Shown in pieces: positions 1 through 10,335 of a stretch of DNA of 29,270 nucleotides; position 1 is the stretch's first letter, and every line of letters begins with the position of its first letter. The notes beneath the pieces are model-generated. The model was not told the DNA's origin and did no database searches. It was given only the letters and a program-made list of their open reading frames with translations. The DNA is from Chara braunii (taxonomy: Eukaryota > Streptophyta > Charophyceae > Charales > Characeae): the NCBI GenBank assembly GCA_003427395.1, contig BFEA01000623.1, positions 1 through 29,270 on the forward strand, given 5' to 3'. Both the position numbers and the translations under genes were made by a program.

Positions 1-756
1 AGGTGGTTGGCTATGGAGGATGGGTGAAGGAGATGGAGGAGGAAGAAGGTGTGGGGTGGTTGGCTATGGTGGATGGGTGAAGATGATGGAGGAGGAAGGA
101 GGTGTGAGGTGGTTGGCTATGGTGGATAGGTGGAGGAGATGGAGGAGGAAGAAGGTGTGAGGTGGTTGGCTATGGTGGATGGATGAAGAAGACGGAGGAG
201 GGTGAAGGTGCGAGATGGTTGGCCATGGTGGATCGGTGAAGGAGATATGAGGGAGAATGTGTGAGGTGGTTGGCTATGGTGGATAAGTGAAGGAGATGGA
301 GGAAGGAGAAGGTGTGAGGTGGTTGGCTATGGTGGATGGGTGAAGATGATGGAGGAGGAAGGAGGTGTGAGGTGGTTGGCTATGGTGGATAGGTGGAGGA
401 GATGGAGAAGGAAGAAGGTGTGAGGTGGTTGGCTATGGTGGATGGATGAAGAAGACGGAGGAGGGTGAAGGTGCGAGATGGTTGGCCATGGTGGATCGGT
501 GAGGGAGATGGAGGAGGGAGAAGGTGTGATATGGTTAGCTATGGTGGATGGATGAAGGAGATGGAGGAAGGAGAAGGTGTGAGGTGGTTGGTCATGGCGG
601 ATGGGTGAAGGAGATGGAGGAGGGAGAAGGTGGGAGGTAGTAGGCTATGGTGGATGGGTGAAGAAGATGGAGGAGGAAGAAGGTGCGAGGTGGTTGGCCA
701 TGGTGGCTGGGTGAAGAAGACGAAGGAGAGAGGAAACGCGAGGTGGTTGGCAATGA
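1..756 (+). repeat. 53-bp minisatellite array with 263-bp higher-order repeat
   Basis: Tandem G/A-rich units built around GGTGGTTGGCTATGGTGGAT followed by a GGAGATGGAGGAGGAAGAAGGTG-like segment. The anchor GGCTATGG or GGCCATGG recurs at about 9, 62, 115, 168, 221, 272, 325, 378, 431 and 484, so the unit is 53 bp with one 51-bp unit. A block of about five units (roughly 70-247) recurs nearly unchanged at 333-510, which gives a higher-order period near 263 bp. The array runs off the left edge and ends at the retrotransposon boundary near 756. The same family reappears inverted at 11270-12340. The unit length is not a multiple of three and I see no coding role. Confidence 0.95.
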
Positions 757-1838
757 TGTTATGAACTTGGTTGTCTGACGAATTTTATCGCCACTCACAC
801 ACACACAATCTCATACACGCCCATACATGCATAAGAGAAAGGGAGACGAGACAGAGTCCACACTGCGCACAGATCAGAGTAGATAACGGAAGCACGCCCA
901 TGCACAGATGGGGAGAAGACACTCAGTGTTTCTCACTCTCTGACAATACTCCCAACAACCAATCACAAGAAAGAACCTGCGAGGATAACAATTGGAGTAC
1001 ACATTGATGATGAGTCAATTATCGTTACAGAGTTTGTTCCAGTGTCTCGCCACTCTCAGAACCCCACACTCCACTCTCTACTCTACACCCAGTTAGTAGC
1101 GCCACCTCAGACTGGCCTCCCAGAGGCCAGCGCCAACCACCCAAATGAAGAACAAATCCTGCGATGAAGTCTTCAGGGCCGTTGAACAACTCTAACGAAG
1201 AACCGGCAGCTATGGCTGCCGCCACCCACATGGACTAAGTGAGGAGTCTCCACACAGCCCAGCCACTCGCAGAAACCCACAGGGGTTGATGCGCAGGGGA
1301 TGCCCCAGCTATGGCAAGCCCTCAACAGGCTGGCTATGACTGCTGTCCACGGTGAGGGTCTCAGGGTACCACCTGCAGACAATCGCCGTTGTAAACCTCC
1401 TTGGCTCCAAACGTTGTATCCCAAAAATGAATTGCCAAAAAGTCCTAAATCGATTCCCCTAAACTATTAATAGCCTCCTACTTTTCTAACCTAGACCTAG
1501 ACCAGACTGACTGACCGACCGGTACCGTTTTTGTTTCGGCCTCTCGGCCTCTACCGGACCCGGCTATAGGCTATAGGACCGTTTATCAGCTTAGGCCCTT
1601 AGGGCCTGTCTGTCCTAGGGGTAGCTCGGGCCTGCTACAGGCAGTGACGGTAGCTGTAGGAAATTCGAAGTAAGGCTGGGCCTATTTTTCCATATTTGCA
1701 GTTATGTCCCTCACGAATTATCCTTACAGGTAGGTCTTTCGGTTAGCCCTCAGCCAAACAAAATTACAAACCTAACCTACTGCTGTACTGTGCAACCTCG
1801 CAGTTAGTCTTGGTAGTTGAACTCAGCAAGTCATTGCA
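757..1838 (-). repeat. Probable 3' LTR of the chromovirus
   Basis: On the minus strand, pol stops at 1872-1874. Next comes a purine-rich stretch GGGGAGGGTAA (about 1840-1852), the expected polypurine primer, followed at 1838 by TGCAATG, a plausible LTR start. The other end reads TGTTATGAAC on the plus strand at 757, that is CATAACA at the LTR 3' end, directly after the last minisatellite unit. TG...CA termini and about 1.08 kb suit a Gypsy LTR. AATGA at 752-756 would be the left copy of a target-site duplication, but the right copy is lost. No long ORF inside is convincing. Both boundaries are inferences. Confidence 0.5.
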
Positions 1839-1871
1839 GGCTTACCCTCCCCGGAAGCGAGGACCTCCGAG

Positions 1872-4800
1872 CTAGGGATGCAGGCGAGGTGAACGATGAG
1901 GAAGGTTGCCCTTCTGTACCGCTTCATAACGCAAAACAACTGACTTTGTTGTCTTAAGAAGTTCCCTTCTGTAGAACCATCTGTTCTTAGTAGGGGGCTG
2001 GAAAGCGAACTTCACAAGATACTGTCGGTCGGGGTCTGTGCCCCACTCATCCTCAATCGACTCCACGTCATATCCCTTGCCCGGGATTGGTGGACCAAAC
2101 TGGGGGGGCCGGTCAGGGAATGCATCAGCTGGAGTGAATGGCAACAACTTGGATCCATGGAAGATCGGATAGGTCCGTAGATGCAGCGGGACGTCAATGA
2201 CGTAGGATGGGCCGAAAGGATCAATCCCCACTGTATCTACGACCTGCCATGGACCCAGATATCGAGGCAACAACTTTTGGGAGATATCTTCCTCCCTCGA
2301 CAACTCAGAACTGGCCACCCAGACATAGTCACCAGTGCGGATGGGGGAAGGCCGCCTGTGGTGGTTAGCTTGTTCAATCATGGCCTTTTGGGCCTTGAAC
2401 AAGTTCGCCCGTGTTCTTTCCACATCAATGAGGTAGCGTCCGGTGAACTCTGCGGTGCCTGGAGTCAGATCTGACTTAGCCTTATCGATGATGTCATCGA
2501 GAGGCTGTCGTGGTTCACGTCCCCATTGTAACCGGTATGGACTGAACCCAGTCGAGGAATGGACAGACATGTTATAAACAAGTTGTGCTCGAGCCAAGTG
2601 AAGGTCCCAGTCCTGCTGATCTGGAGAGATGACAGGAAGCAATAATTGGAATAAGACTTGGTTCATCACTTCAGCCTGACCATTGGCTTCAGGATGATGA
2701 CTAGAAGTCATGTCCAATCGTGACTGCAGATAGTCTTTGCAGTAGGACTGCCACTCATCGCTGCAAAACCTGGGGTCTCTATCACTGACTATAGAAGTGG
2801 GCGGTCCATGGTGTGTGACCCATCTCTCTGAAAAGGCTGCCCTCACAACCGGAACTCTAACCACTTCTGGCAAGGGGATGAACTCTGCGTATTTAGAGAA
2901 CATGTCCACGAAGACCATAACCTGACGCATGCCACGAGGGGTGGTCTTGCCTAAATCTGTGAAGTCTATCGACACAAATTTAGCAGGGCCATCAGGTATG
3001 GGTAAGGGTTTGAGCAGTCCCAAAGGAGTCCTACACTGGACCTTATTCCTTTGGTAGAGCTCGCAAGTTTTCACATAGCGCAGCATATCACTCTGCATCT
3101 CCTTCCAGAAGAAGCGCTGCGACAGGGCTGCATATGACTTTAGGAACCCAAAATGTCCACGGGCGTCATGACACTCTGACATCAGGAAAGTCCTGAGCCG
3201 CTGGTCCTAAGGAATGCACAAGCGCTCCTCCCCTCTGCTGTAAGTGTACAACAGATCTGAACTCAGAGCATAGCCTGATTCAGAATTAGGATTTGTTTGC
3301 AGATTCCTAACTATGGGTCCAAAAGTCGGGTCCTGAGGCAATAGATGAGCGATGGTCTGACGGGTCTCCTCTCCAAAGGAGTGAGTAGACGAGATCAATG
3401 CAAAAGAGTCAGGCCTACGAGAGAGGACGTCTGCTACCATGTTGTAGCAGCTCTTCTTATGTTTCAGTTCAAAGTCAAACATGTCTATGAACTGAATGTA
3501 TCGTGCCAACTTATCATTTAGCTCTCTCTTGGACTTCATCCAATGTAAGGTGGAGTGATCTGAGAAGATCTTGAAGTGTCTTCACAGGAGAAAGTGCTTT
3601 TAATATTTCAGGGCACAGACAAGAGCATATAGCTCTTTCTCGTAGGTGGAGTCCTGGAGCTTTTGAGTTTTGATCTTCTTACTCATAAACTCTATGGGCC
3701 GTAAACCATTCCCATCATCTTGTTGAAGAACTGCCCCAATGTCATACTGACTAGCGTCAGTGCTCAGGATAAATGGTAGAGTGGGGTCAGGCAACTTCAG
3801 TACTGGTGCACAAGTCAAGACCTTCTTGAGTCGTGTGAAGGCTAACTGACAGGGAATAGACCAAAGAAAATGAGTGTCTTTCTTTGTTAGGTTGGTCAGG
3901 AGTGCTGCCACTGCAGAAAAGTTCCTGACAAACTTCCTGTAGTATGAGGCTAAACCCATGAAGGACCTGACATCCCTCACTATTTGTGGTCGTGGCCACT
4001 CCTAAATAGCAGCAATCTTAGCTGCAATCTTGGTTGCTTTAGGAGTCAAACCATCTCCAGAGATTACGTGACCCAGGTAGATGACAGAGGGAACTCCAAA
4101 AGAGGACTTCTCCCTGTTGATCTTGTACTGGCTGTCACTTAACGACTGAAGGACTAGAGCCAAGTGCCCCGCATGTTCCCTGGCAGTTCTGCTGAATATC
4201 AAGATGTCATCCAGGTAGACAACCATGAACTTGTCCAGGTAAGGCCTGAAGATGCGGTACATCTCTGTCTGGAAGGTACCTGGGGCGTTTCAAAGTCCAA
4301 ATGGCATGACGAGGAACTCGTAAGTACCATACCTGGTCTTGAAGGCTGTCTTATAGACATCCTCCTCAGCCATTTCAATCTGGTGGTAGCCAGATTTGAG
4401 GTCGACTTTGATGAACACTGTGCAGCCCTGCACCATATCCAATAGGTCATCGATTTAAGGAAGTGGCTCTGTACTCTTCTTAGTGATATTGTTGAGACCC
4501 CTGTAATCAATACACATTCTGAACTCGCCATTCCCTTCGAGTACAAAGAGAACAGGTGCACCGAATTCAAAAATGTTGGGTCTGATCCAGCCCTTGCTGG
4601 TCAGGGTCTCAAGCTGCTTTCTGAGCTCCTCGAGCTCAGCAGGGGACATCCTGTAGACTCGTCCCTTAGGAGGGACTGCTCCAGGTAGTAGCTCGATGCG
4701 ATGCTTGGTTGGTCGGTTGGGTAATCCAAAAGGCTCCTGCATCAGATCAGCATACTGATCGACCACCTGCTGTATCTCAGGAGGACAGGAAACAGGGGGA

Positions 4801-5534
4801 GCATCTGTTTGCTTGACCAGAGCAATAAACAGACGCTCATTGTGGTACTGGTGTGAGAGAGCATGGAACTCCCTCGCTTGTAAGCAGTAGCAGGATGTCT
4901 TAGGGTGATGATCAGCAGCAATCATGCATGGCTGATACACCCGCTGGCTGTTTGGTAGTTCCACTCTAGGAATTTGTCAGTCGATCCTAGGGTTGACTGC
5001 CCTCAACCACTGCATAGAGAACACCAGGTCAAAGGGTAGGTCAGGGAAGATGTAGAAGTCCAGACTATGTTTGACTTCTCCAACACTGTCGAAGGTCAGA
5101 GGGATACCCTTGACCTTCTCCCTAATAATGAGCATTGTGGAGTCGCCCATCCTGACCAGCAAAGGTTGCTGCAAGTGGTGAACTTTAATCCCCAGATGCA
5201 ATTTTTTAACAGCACTGGGAAACATAAAGTTCCTGGTGGCTCCACAATCCAACAACCCTTTGATCCTGCTGTGGTTGATCAGGGGCTGAAGTAGGATGAG
5301 ATCAGACTTGTGCTTCTTCTGTTCCTTCAGGGGGAAGAAGAAAGCAGCACGCGACTGAAGCTCATCCTGCCCCGGGTCCTGATCCAGGTCAGGATCCTCA
5401 TAACAAAAGGATGTTGCCCGCGCAGTCCCCAAACTCGCACAATCGGTCTCAACTGAAACAGTTGCAGGTTCACCTACTTGCGCAGATGAAGGTGCAGCAC
5501 TGGGGGGAGCTGCAGTCCTCAGGGTCTGTTTCAG
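1872..5534 (-). pseudogene. pol: Chromovirus pol: protease, RT, RNase H, integrase, chromodomain
   Basis: All domains lie in one frame (codon starts at coordinates leaving remainder 2 on division by 3), entered by -1 frameshifting from gag. Protease: LLDCGATRNF with the catalytic Asp at 5247-5249; the usual DS/TGA is DCGA here. RT: RMCIDYRGLN and the YLDD active site at 4206-4217. RNase H: STDASQYD and FSDHSTLHW. Integrase (open piece 1872-3182, 436 codons): H5, H10 and C40 of the HHCC finger, but residue 43 is Tyr instead of Cys; catalytic D73, D134, E171; GPW module near 310; chromodomain about 371-410 (YDVESI, YLVKF, RWFYRREL). In-frame stops: TGA 4977-4979, TAA 4455-4457, TGA 4290-4292, TAG 4002-4004, TAA 3600-3602, TGA 3582-3584, TAG 3207-3209. 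No frameshift was found in 3.66 kb. It would synthesise cDNA and integrate the element if intact. Confidence 0.93.
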
Positions 5535-5540
5535 TTTTTT
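5531..5540 (-). promoter_or_regulatory. Candidate -1 ribosomal frameshift site, A AAA AAC then TGA
   Basis: Read on the minus strand in the gag frame, the junction is CCA AAA AAC TGA. This contains the canonical heptamer A AAA AAC (5534-5540) followed at once by the gag stop. Slipping back one base gives AAA then CTG, and that frame is the open pol frame leading to the protease. Downstream, GCAGC and GCTGC about 20 bases on could pair as a short stem around a C-rich loop, the kind of structure that stimulates frameshifting. The heptamer and frames are seen directly; the function is inferred from retrovirus and retrotransposon practice. Confidence 0.72.
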
Positions 5541-6242
5541 GGTTGTCCTGGGTCCGACATGTAAGGGCAGTCCTTTAAGAAGTGTTGTCCCTCACATTTC
5601 AGGCAGACCCCTCGTTCCTTTTTGCTTCTCCACACTCCTTCCTGGATCTTGAGGTCATGCCAGCGGAGAGTGGAGGGATTGAGAGGGTCAGCTGGCATAT
5701 GGACGTCTTTGGGTAGGTTAGGGCTCTGCGAGGAGGAAGGTCGACGTCCCCTGTCCTTCCCCTTTGCGTTGGCTTAGGCTGTGGTGGGAGAAAACTTGCT
5801 GCAGAACTCCCAAAACAGCCTGAGTCAGGGCCGCTGCAACATCTGTTTCAGCAGCTGGTCCAGTCCCAGCTGATGGTGTATCAGCCTGAGAATCTGAATC
5901 AGAAGCTGACGCAGATCCTGCATGCGAAAAGGCTGCGTTTTCCTTTCTACCACCACTAGGGAAGACACCTTTCATCCTGTCAGAGGAGGGGGCCTAGACA
6001 TGAAGTTTTGCCTCCATGTCCAGGGCTGCGCGACCAAAGGACCTCCAGTCCTTGTGCCCAGCGCTATACAAGGCCACAACAAACTTCTCAGGCACAACCT
6101 GCAGAAGTTGGTCAGCAAATCATCAACAGACATGACCAACCCAGGGGTGGAGGTAACCTGCTCGAACTCTGCAAACAAGGATTGGAGGGTACCGTTGTAA
6201 CGCTGCTGCCCCAAGCGAGCAATCTTGTCAGCAGCTTTACGG
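5531..6242 (-). pseudogene. gag: Chromovirus gag, N-terminus missing
   Basis: The nucleocapsid zinc knuckle CLKCEGQHFLKDC lies at 5567-5605 with spacing CX2CX3HX4C, one residue short of the common CX2CX4HX4C. Upstream capsid-like sequence reads RYNGTLQSLFAEFEQ and then VVPEKFVVALYSAGHKDW. The frame changes near 6101-6110, where restoring one base rejoins the two pieces, and returns to the original frame near 5786-5797, so the two indels offset each other. In-frame stops are TAG at 5994-5996 and TAA at 5774-5776, each at a place where Gln would fit. The natural gag stop is TGA at 5531-5533. At 6242 the reading frame runs into TGTCAGGACCGG and a stop, so the N-terminal part was removed. Gag would form the particle that packages element RNA. 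Confidence 0.88.
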
Positions 6243-6689
6243 TGTCAGGACCGGTGAGTCCCGAATGATTTCCCGTCACTCGAGAGACTTTATATGACTA
6301 ATTTGTGCACGACAGATAAAACCGGAGGCAGGAATGCTGGAAAGATCGGAAGCATGGGCGCAGACAGTAGGAAGCTAGAGGCTGCCCAGAGTCGTGAGGA
6401 CCGCCAAACTAGAAAGAGACTGTCTAAGCAGGAAGCGGCAAAGGACTGTGAGAGAATAGCAGGGGTGACTATTTCCGCAAGGACGGAGAAAGGCCGCCAG
6501 GAAGTCGGTAATAGCATAGGAGGTGCGCAACAAGGGAAGGAAGGAAGTAGGAAGGGACAGGGCGCAAGGCGCTGACGTGACATGGTGGTAAGAGGGCCAA
6601 GGACGTCGCCGGCTAAATGGGAGTCGGCACCCGGAACGGAACAGCGTGCGGGACGCAAAAGGAACGGGGAGCGGAGATCGCCGTAAGGC

Positions 6690-6915
6690 GGAAGGACGTC
6701 AGGAGCACCAAGGAAAGACATGGTACAGGTGGGGCAGGAGTGCCGGGGACCACATGGGATCGAAGGACGGGGCGGTACCGGCAGGGCAAAGTGTTGGGGA
6801 CCACGTGGGACCAAGGGACGGCGTGGTGCTAGCAGGGCGAAGTACCAGGAACCGCGTGAGACCAAGGGAAAGACGCAGTGCAGGCGGGCTGAAGTGCCAG
6901 GGACCGTGTGGGCCT
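6690..6915 (+). repeat. 51-bp tandem repeat, about 4.3 copies
   Basis: Units starting GTGCCGGGGACC, GTGTTGGGGACC, GTACCAGGAACC and GTGCCAGGGACC lie at 6740, 6791, 6842 and 6893, so the period is 51 bp. A more diverged unit precedes them from about 6690. Because 51 is 17 codons, no frame shifts between units, which explains the overlapping ORFs on both strands here. I do not regard those as genes. Confidence 0.85.
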
Positions 6916-7606
6916 AGATAAAATGGCGGCACCAGCGGAACCACTAGCAGGACGGGTATCGACGGTATAAAGTGTCGGGAGCCGCCGACGGGGGCTGAAG
7001 GTCGGAGCCGTCGGCGGAATAATCGGCGACCAGCTCAAGGAGGGGGGCGCACGAGAGCGGGTCGTCACCCGGGATGACGCCGGAAAAAAAGGGGGGGCTA
7101 GGAACAATAAGGAAAAGAGGAGAAGTCGGGCGCTGACGGAAATTGTCGACAGAACGGAGGAGACGGGCGTGAGACGGGAAAGACGGAAGGCACCTGGGAC
7201 GATCCAGGGGGACCCTAGATCAAGCGCAACAATGATAAAAATAAGATAACATAATGTCAGGTGGACGGGACCGGTCGGGCCAGAGGTCCGGATGAAAATG
7301 CTAAGTACCGCCGCGGCAAGCGCGGACGGGAGGTGCCGAAGGAAAAAGAGGGGGGAATAGTGGTAATAAGGGGGCCGGCCAGCAGTCTGGGTTATTCCGG
7401 ATCAGCCATGGCAAAGAAAAACAAAGTCCCAAGGGTCCGCATGAAGAAATGGCTGGCCGAAGAAAATCGGAGCAAGGGGGTTTCAAGCTGGTAGCGGCGA
7501 CAACCAAAAGGAGCCCCCTAGGACCATGGGGGTGCCACTATTGCAATCCGAAGTGCAACGGCCACCTGCCGGCTGCAAAATCGGACCTTGGGAAAGGTCC
7601 AAGAGC

Positions 7607-7654
7607 TATAAAGAGGAAAAATAGTTGTTGGACACTTTTCCCAACAGTAATAAA
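7607..7654 (+). promoter_or_regulatory. TATA box and AATAAA signal, possible LTR core
   Basis: TATAAAGAGG at 7607-7616 and AATAAA at 7649-7654 are on the same strand and 42 bp apart. In LTRs such a pair brackets a short R region. Neither motif alone is significant; the pair supports a plus-strand transcription unit inside the 6243-8300 block. Confidence 0.35.
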
Positions 7655-8302
7655 AGAAAAGGGAGAGAAAAAGGGGGAGAATGAAACAAAGGAGGAGGAA
7701 TGGGTGGAGGAAAATGTGCCGCCAGGTTGGGACTGCAGCAGTAGGGACTGGCAGGTCTCAATGATGACCTCATCCCTCCTAGATCCTAGGATGGCAGTCC
7801 GGACTGCAGAGATAAGGTCTGAGGTGGTACTTGCCTTTCGGCCTGCATGTATCTGGCCAAAATGAGGCCCAGGTACCTCCAGGGAGGCCAAAACCTGAAA
7901 TTTGGCCTTGGGGGTACCTCGGTCCACCTAGGGGCACTTGGAGAGGCCTAGAGGTTGGGCGGTGCACCAGTTTCAGCCTACATAAGCTGAGGGTGCAGAC
8001 CTCCACTCTCATTTGAGCATGAGAGGAGCCCATGCTGCCAGAATGAGTCCATGAGAGAAGTCATAGTGGAGTAGAGCAAGGAAGTGAGAGCCGGAGCTAG
8101 CCTGGAGCCTGGCTATGGTGATAGGGCTGATGAAGAAGGTCTAGAGGCTAGGAGGAAGCAAGGAGAGTGGTCTGCCATAACCTTCACGCTGTGAGAGAAG
8201 GAGGAGAGAAGTTGGAGGTGGGGAAGTCATACCCAAGGAGCTACAACCAAGCTTGGGATTCCATTGCCTAGAAGACCAGCTAGAGGTGAGTGAGAAAGGA
8301 GG

Positions 8303-8478
8303 GAGCTCTCTCCTCCTTCTCCCTTCTCCTTCTTCCTCTTCTTCCTCTTCCTCTTCTTCTTCTTCTCCTTCCCTCTCTCCTCCTTCTTCTCCTTTTTCTT
8401 CTTCTTCTTCCTCTCCTTCTTCCTCTACTCCCTCTTCTTCCCCTCCTTCCTCTCTCTCTTTTTCATCTTCCCCCCCCC
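8303..8478 (+). repeat. CTT/CCT polypyrimidine microsatellite
   Basis: Almost pure C/T made of CTT, CCT and CTC triplets, ending in an eight-base C run at 8471-8478. The poly-Ser/Leu (plus) and poly-Glu (minus) frames across it are products of the repeat. A mirror-like homopurine/homopyrimidine tract of this length can form triplex (H-) DNA. Confidence 0.95.
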
Positions 8479-10330
8479 TCAATCTTGTGTTTTTACTGAT
8501 TTGGATGTTTGTGTGTGTTGCGATTCATCTTGAGATACTTCGGTGCTTTCCTCTAGTGTTGATGCTCTCAATCTTGTGTTTTTACTGATTTGGATGCTTG
8601 TGTGTGTTGCGATTCATCTTGGAATACTTCGGTGAACCTTCCCCTAGTGTTGATGCTCTCAATCTTGTGTTTTTACTGATTTGGATGTTTCTGTGTGTTG
8701 CGATTCATCTTGGGATACTTCGGTGAACCTTCCCCTAGTGTTGATGCTCTCAATCTTTTGTTTTTACTGATTTGGATGCTTGTGTGTGTTGCGATTCATC
8801 TTGAGATACTTCGGTGAAGTTTTCCCTCGTGCTGATACTCTCAATCTAGTGTTTTTACTGATTTGGAGGCTTGTGTGTGTTGCGATTCATCTTGGGATAC
8901 TTCGGTGAACTTTCCCCTTGTGTTGATATTTTCAATCTTATGTTTTTACTGATTTGGAGGCTTGTGTGTGTTGCGATTCATCTTGGGATACTTCGGTGAA
9001 CTTTCCCTCGGTGTTGATGCTCTCAATCTTCTGTTTTTACTGATTTGGATGCTTGTGTGTGTTGCGATTCATCTTGGGATACTTCGGTGAACTTTCCCCT
9101 AGTGTTGATACTCCCAATCTTGTGTTTTTACTGATTTGGAGGCTTGTGTGTGTTGCGATTCATCTTGGGATACTTCGGTGAACTTTCCCCTAGTGTTGAT
9201 GCTCCCAATCTTGTGTTTTTACTGATTTGGAGGCTTGTGTGTGTTGCGATTCATCTTGGGATACTTCGGTGAACTTTCCCCTAGTGTTGACGCTCTCAAT
9301 CTTGTGTTTTTACTAATTTGGATGCTTGTGTGTGTTGCAATTCATCTTGGGATACTTCGGTGAACTTTCCTCTAGTGTTGATGCTCTCAATCTTGTGTTT
9401 TTACTGATTTGGATGCTTGTGTGTGTTGCGATTCATCTTGGGATACTTCGGTGAACTTTCCCCTAGTGTTGATGCTCTCAAAATCTTGTGTTTTTACTGA
9501 TTTGGATGCTTGTGTGTGTTGCGATTCATCTTGGGATACTTCGGTGAACTGTTTCGTAGTGTTGATGCTCTCAATCTTGTGTTTTTACTGATCTGGATGC
9601 TTGTGTGTGTTGCGATTCATCTTGGGATACTTTGGTGAACTTTCCCCTAGTGATGATGCTCTCAATCTTATGTTTTTACTGATTTGGATGCTTGTGTGTG
9701 TTGTGATTCATCTTGGGATACTTCGGTGAACTTTCCCCTAGTGATGATGCGCTCAATCTTGTGTTTTTACTGATTTGTATGCTTGTGTGTGTTGCGATTC
9801 ATCTTGGGATACTTCGGTGAACTTTCCCCTGGTGTTGATGCTCTCAATCTTGTGTTTTTACTGATTTGGATGCTTGTGTGTATTGCGATTCATCTTAGGA
9901 CACTTCGGTGAACTTTCCCCTAGTGTTGATGCTCTCACGCTTGAGTTTTTGCTAATTTTGATTATTGTGTATGTTGCGATTCATCTTGGGATACTTCGGT
10001 GAACTTTCCCCTAGTGTCGATGCTCTCAATGTTGTGTTTTTGCTGATCTTGATACTTGTGTGAGTTGCGATTTATCTTGGGATATTTCGGTGAGCTTTCC
10101 CCTTGATAGATTGCTTCCGAACTCACCTTTTGGCTGTGTTTGATGCAAGTATGTGTTGCGGTTCTTTCCGGGATACTTCGGTCAACTCTCCCTTTGATAG
10201 ACTGCTTCAAAACTTATCCTTTGGTTGTGCTTGACGCAAGTATGTGTTGCGATTCATTTCGGGATACTACGGTAGGCTTTCCCCTAGCGAGGATGCTTCC
10301 TAGCTTGTCAATTGGCGGTAGTTGTATGTA
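8479..10330 (+). repeat. 91-bp satellite-like array, about 18 good plus 2-3 decayed units
   Basis: The anchor ACTGAT(TT) recurs at 8495, 8584, 8675, 8766, 8857, 8948, 9039, 9130, 9221, 9312 (ACTAAT), 9403, 9496, 9587, 9678, 9769 and 9860, then as GCTAAT and GCTGAT at 9951 and 10042: a 91-bp period with single 89- and 93-bp units. Units contain TGTGTGTTGCGATTCATCTTGGGATACTTCGGTGAACTTTCCCCTAG-type sequence and are very alike, which implies recent expansion or homogenisation. From about 10090 to 10330 the units decay steadily toward the next array. The period is not a multiple of three and no gene is seen. Confidence 0.96.
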
Positions 10331-10335
10331 TGTGT

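Larger units (their letters stand above)
757..6242 (-). mobile_element. Decayed Ty3/Gypsy chromovirus, 5'-truncated, minus strand
   Basis: Order on the minus strand: gag with a zinc knuckle, protease, reverse transcriptase, RNase H, integrase with a C-terminal chromodomain, purine-rich tract, probable 3' LTR. Protease-RT-RNaseH-integrase order defines Ty3/Gypsy, and an integrase chromodomain defines chromoviruses, which use it to target heterochromatin. The left LTR edge abuts the 53-bp minisatellite, so the element probably inserted into that array. The right side is broken: gag stops at 6242 with no leader, primer-binding site or 5' LTR. Pol carries seven in-frame stops and gag two stops plus two frameshifts, so the copy cannot move by itself. 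The exact LTR ends are inferred because there is no second LTR to compare. Confidence 0.9.
6243..8300 (+). mobile_element. Possible LTR or end of a second element that truncated gag
   Basis: Begins TGTCAGGACCGGTGAG exactly where the gag reading frame breaks. A TG start fits an LTR end, and TGTCAGG recurs at 7255. On the plus strand a TATAAAG box (7607-7613) is followed by AATAAA (7649-7654), an arrangement seen in LTRs. The rest is GC-rich, purine-rich DNA with no recognisable protein, and the ORFs on both strands here are low-complexity. GGTGAGT near 8284 resembles a 5' splice site. I could not find a matching CA end, a primer-binding site or a second copy, so the extent and type are open. 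The alternative is deletion of the 5' part of the chromovirus followed by unrelated DNA. Confidence 0.35.

Noticed and set aside
1872-5534. Alternative genetic code (TAA/TAG as Gln, TGA as Trp) making pol fully open
   Set aside because: Only seven stops in about 1200 codons, and Gln and Trp are otherwise written with CAA/CAG and TGG. Gag also has indels and the finger has lost a Cys. Ordinary decay is simpler.
6290-7107. Several 60-190-codon ORFs on both strands
   Set aside because: GC-rich purine-biased DNA and the 51-bp repeat keep frames open on both strands. The products are Pro/Arg/Leu-rich without domains.
8141-8588. Glu-rich (minus) and Ser/Leu-rich (plus) ORFs
   Set aside because: Direct translations of the CTT/CCT microsatellite.
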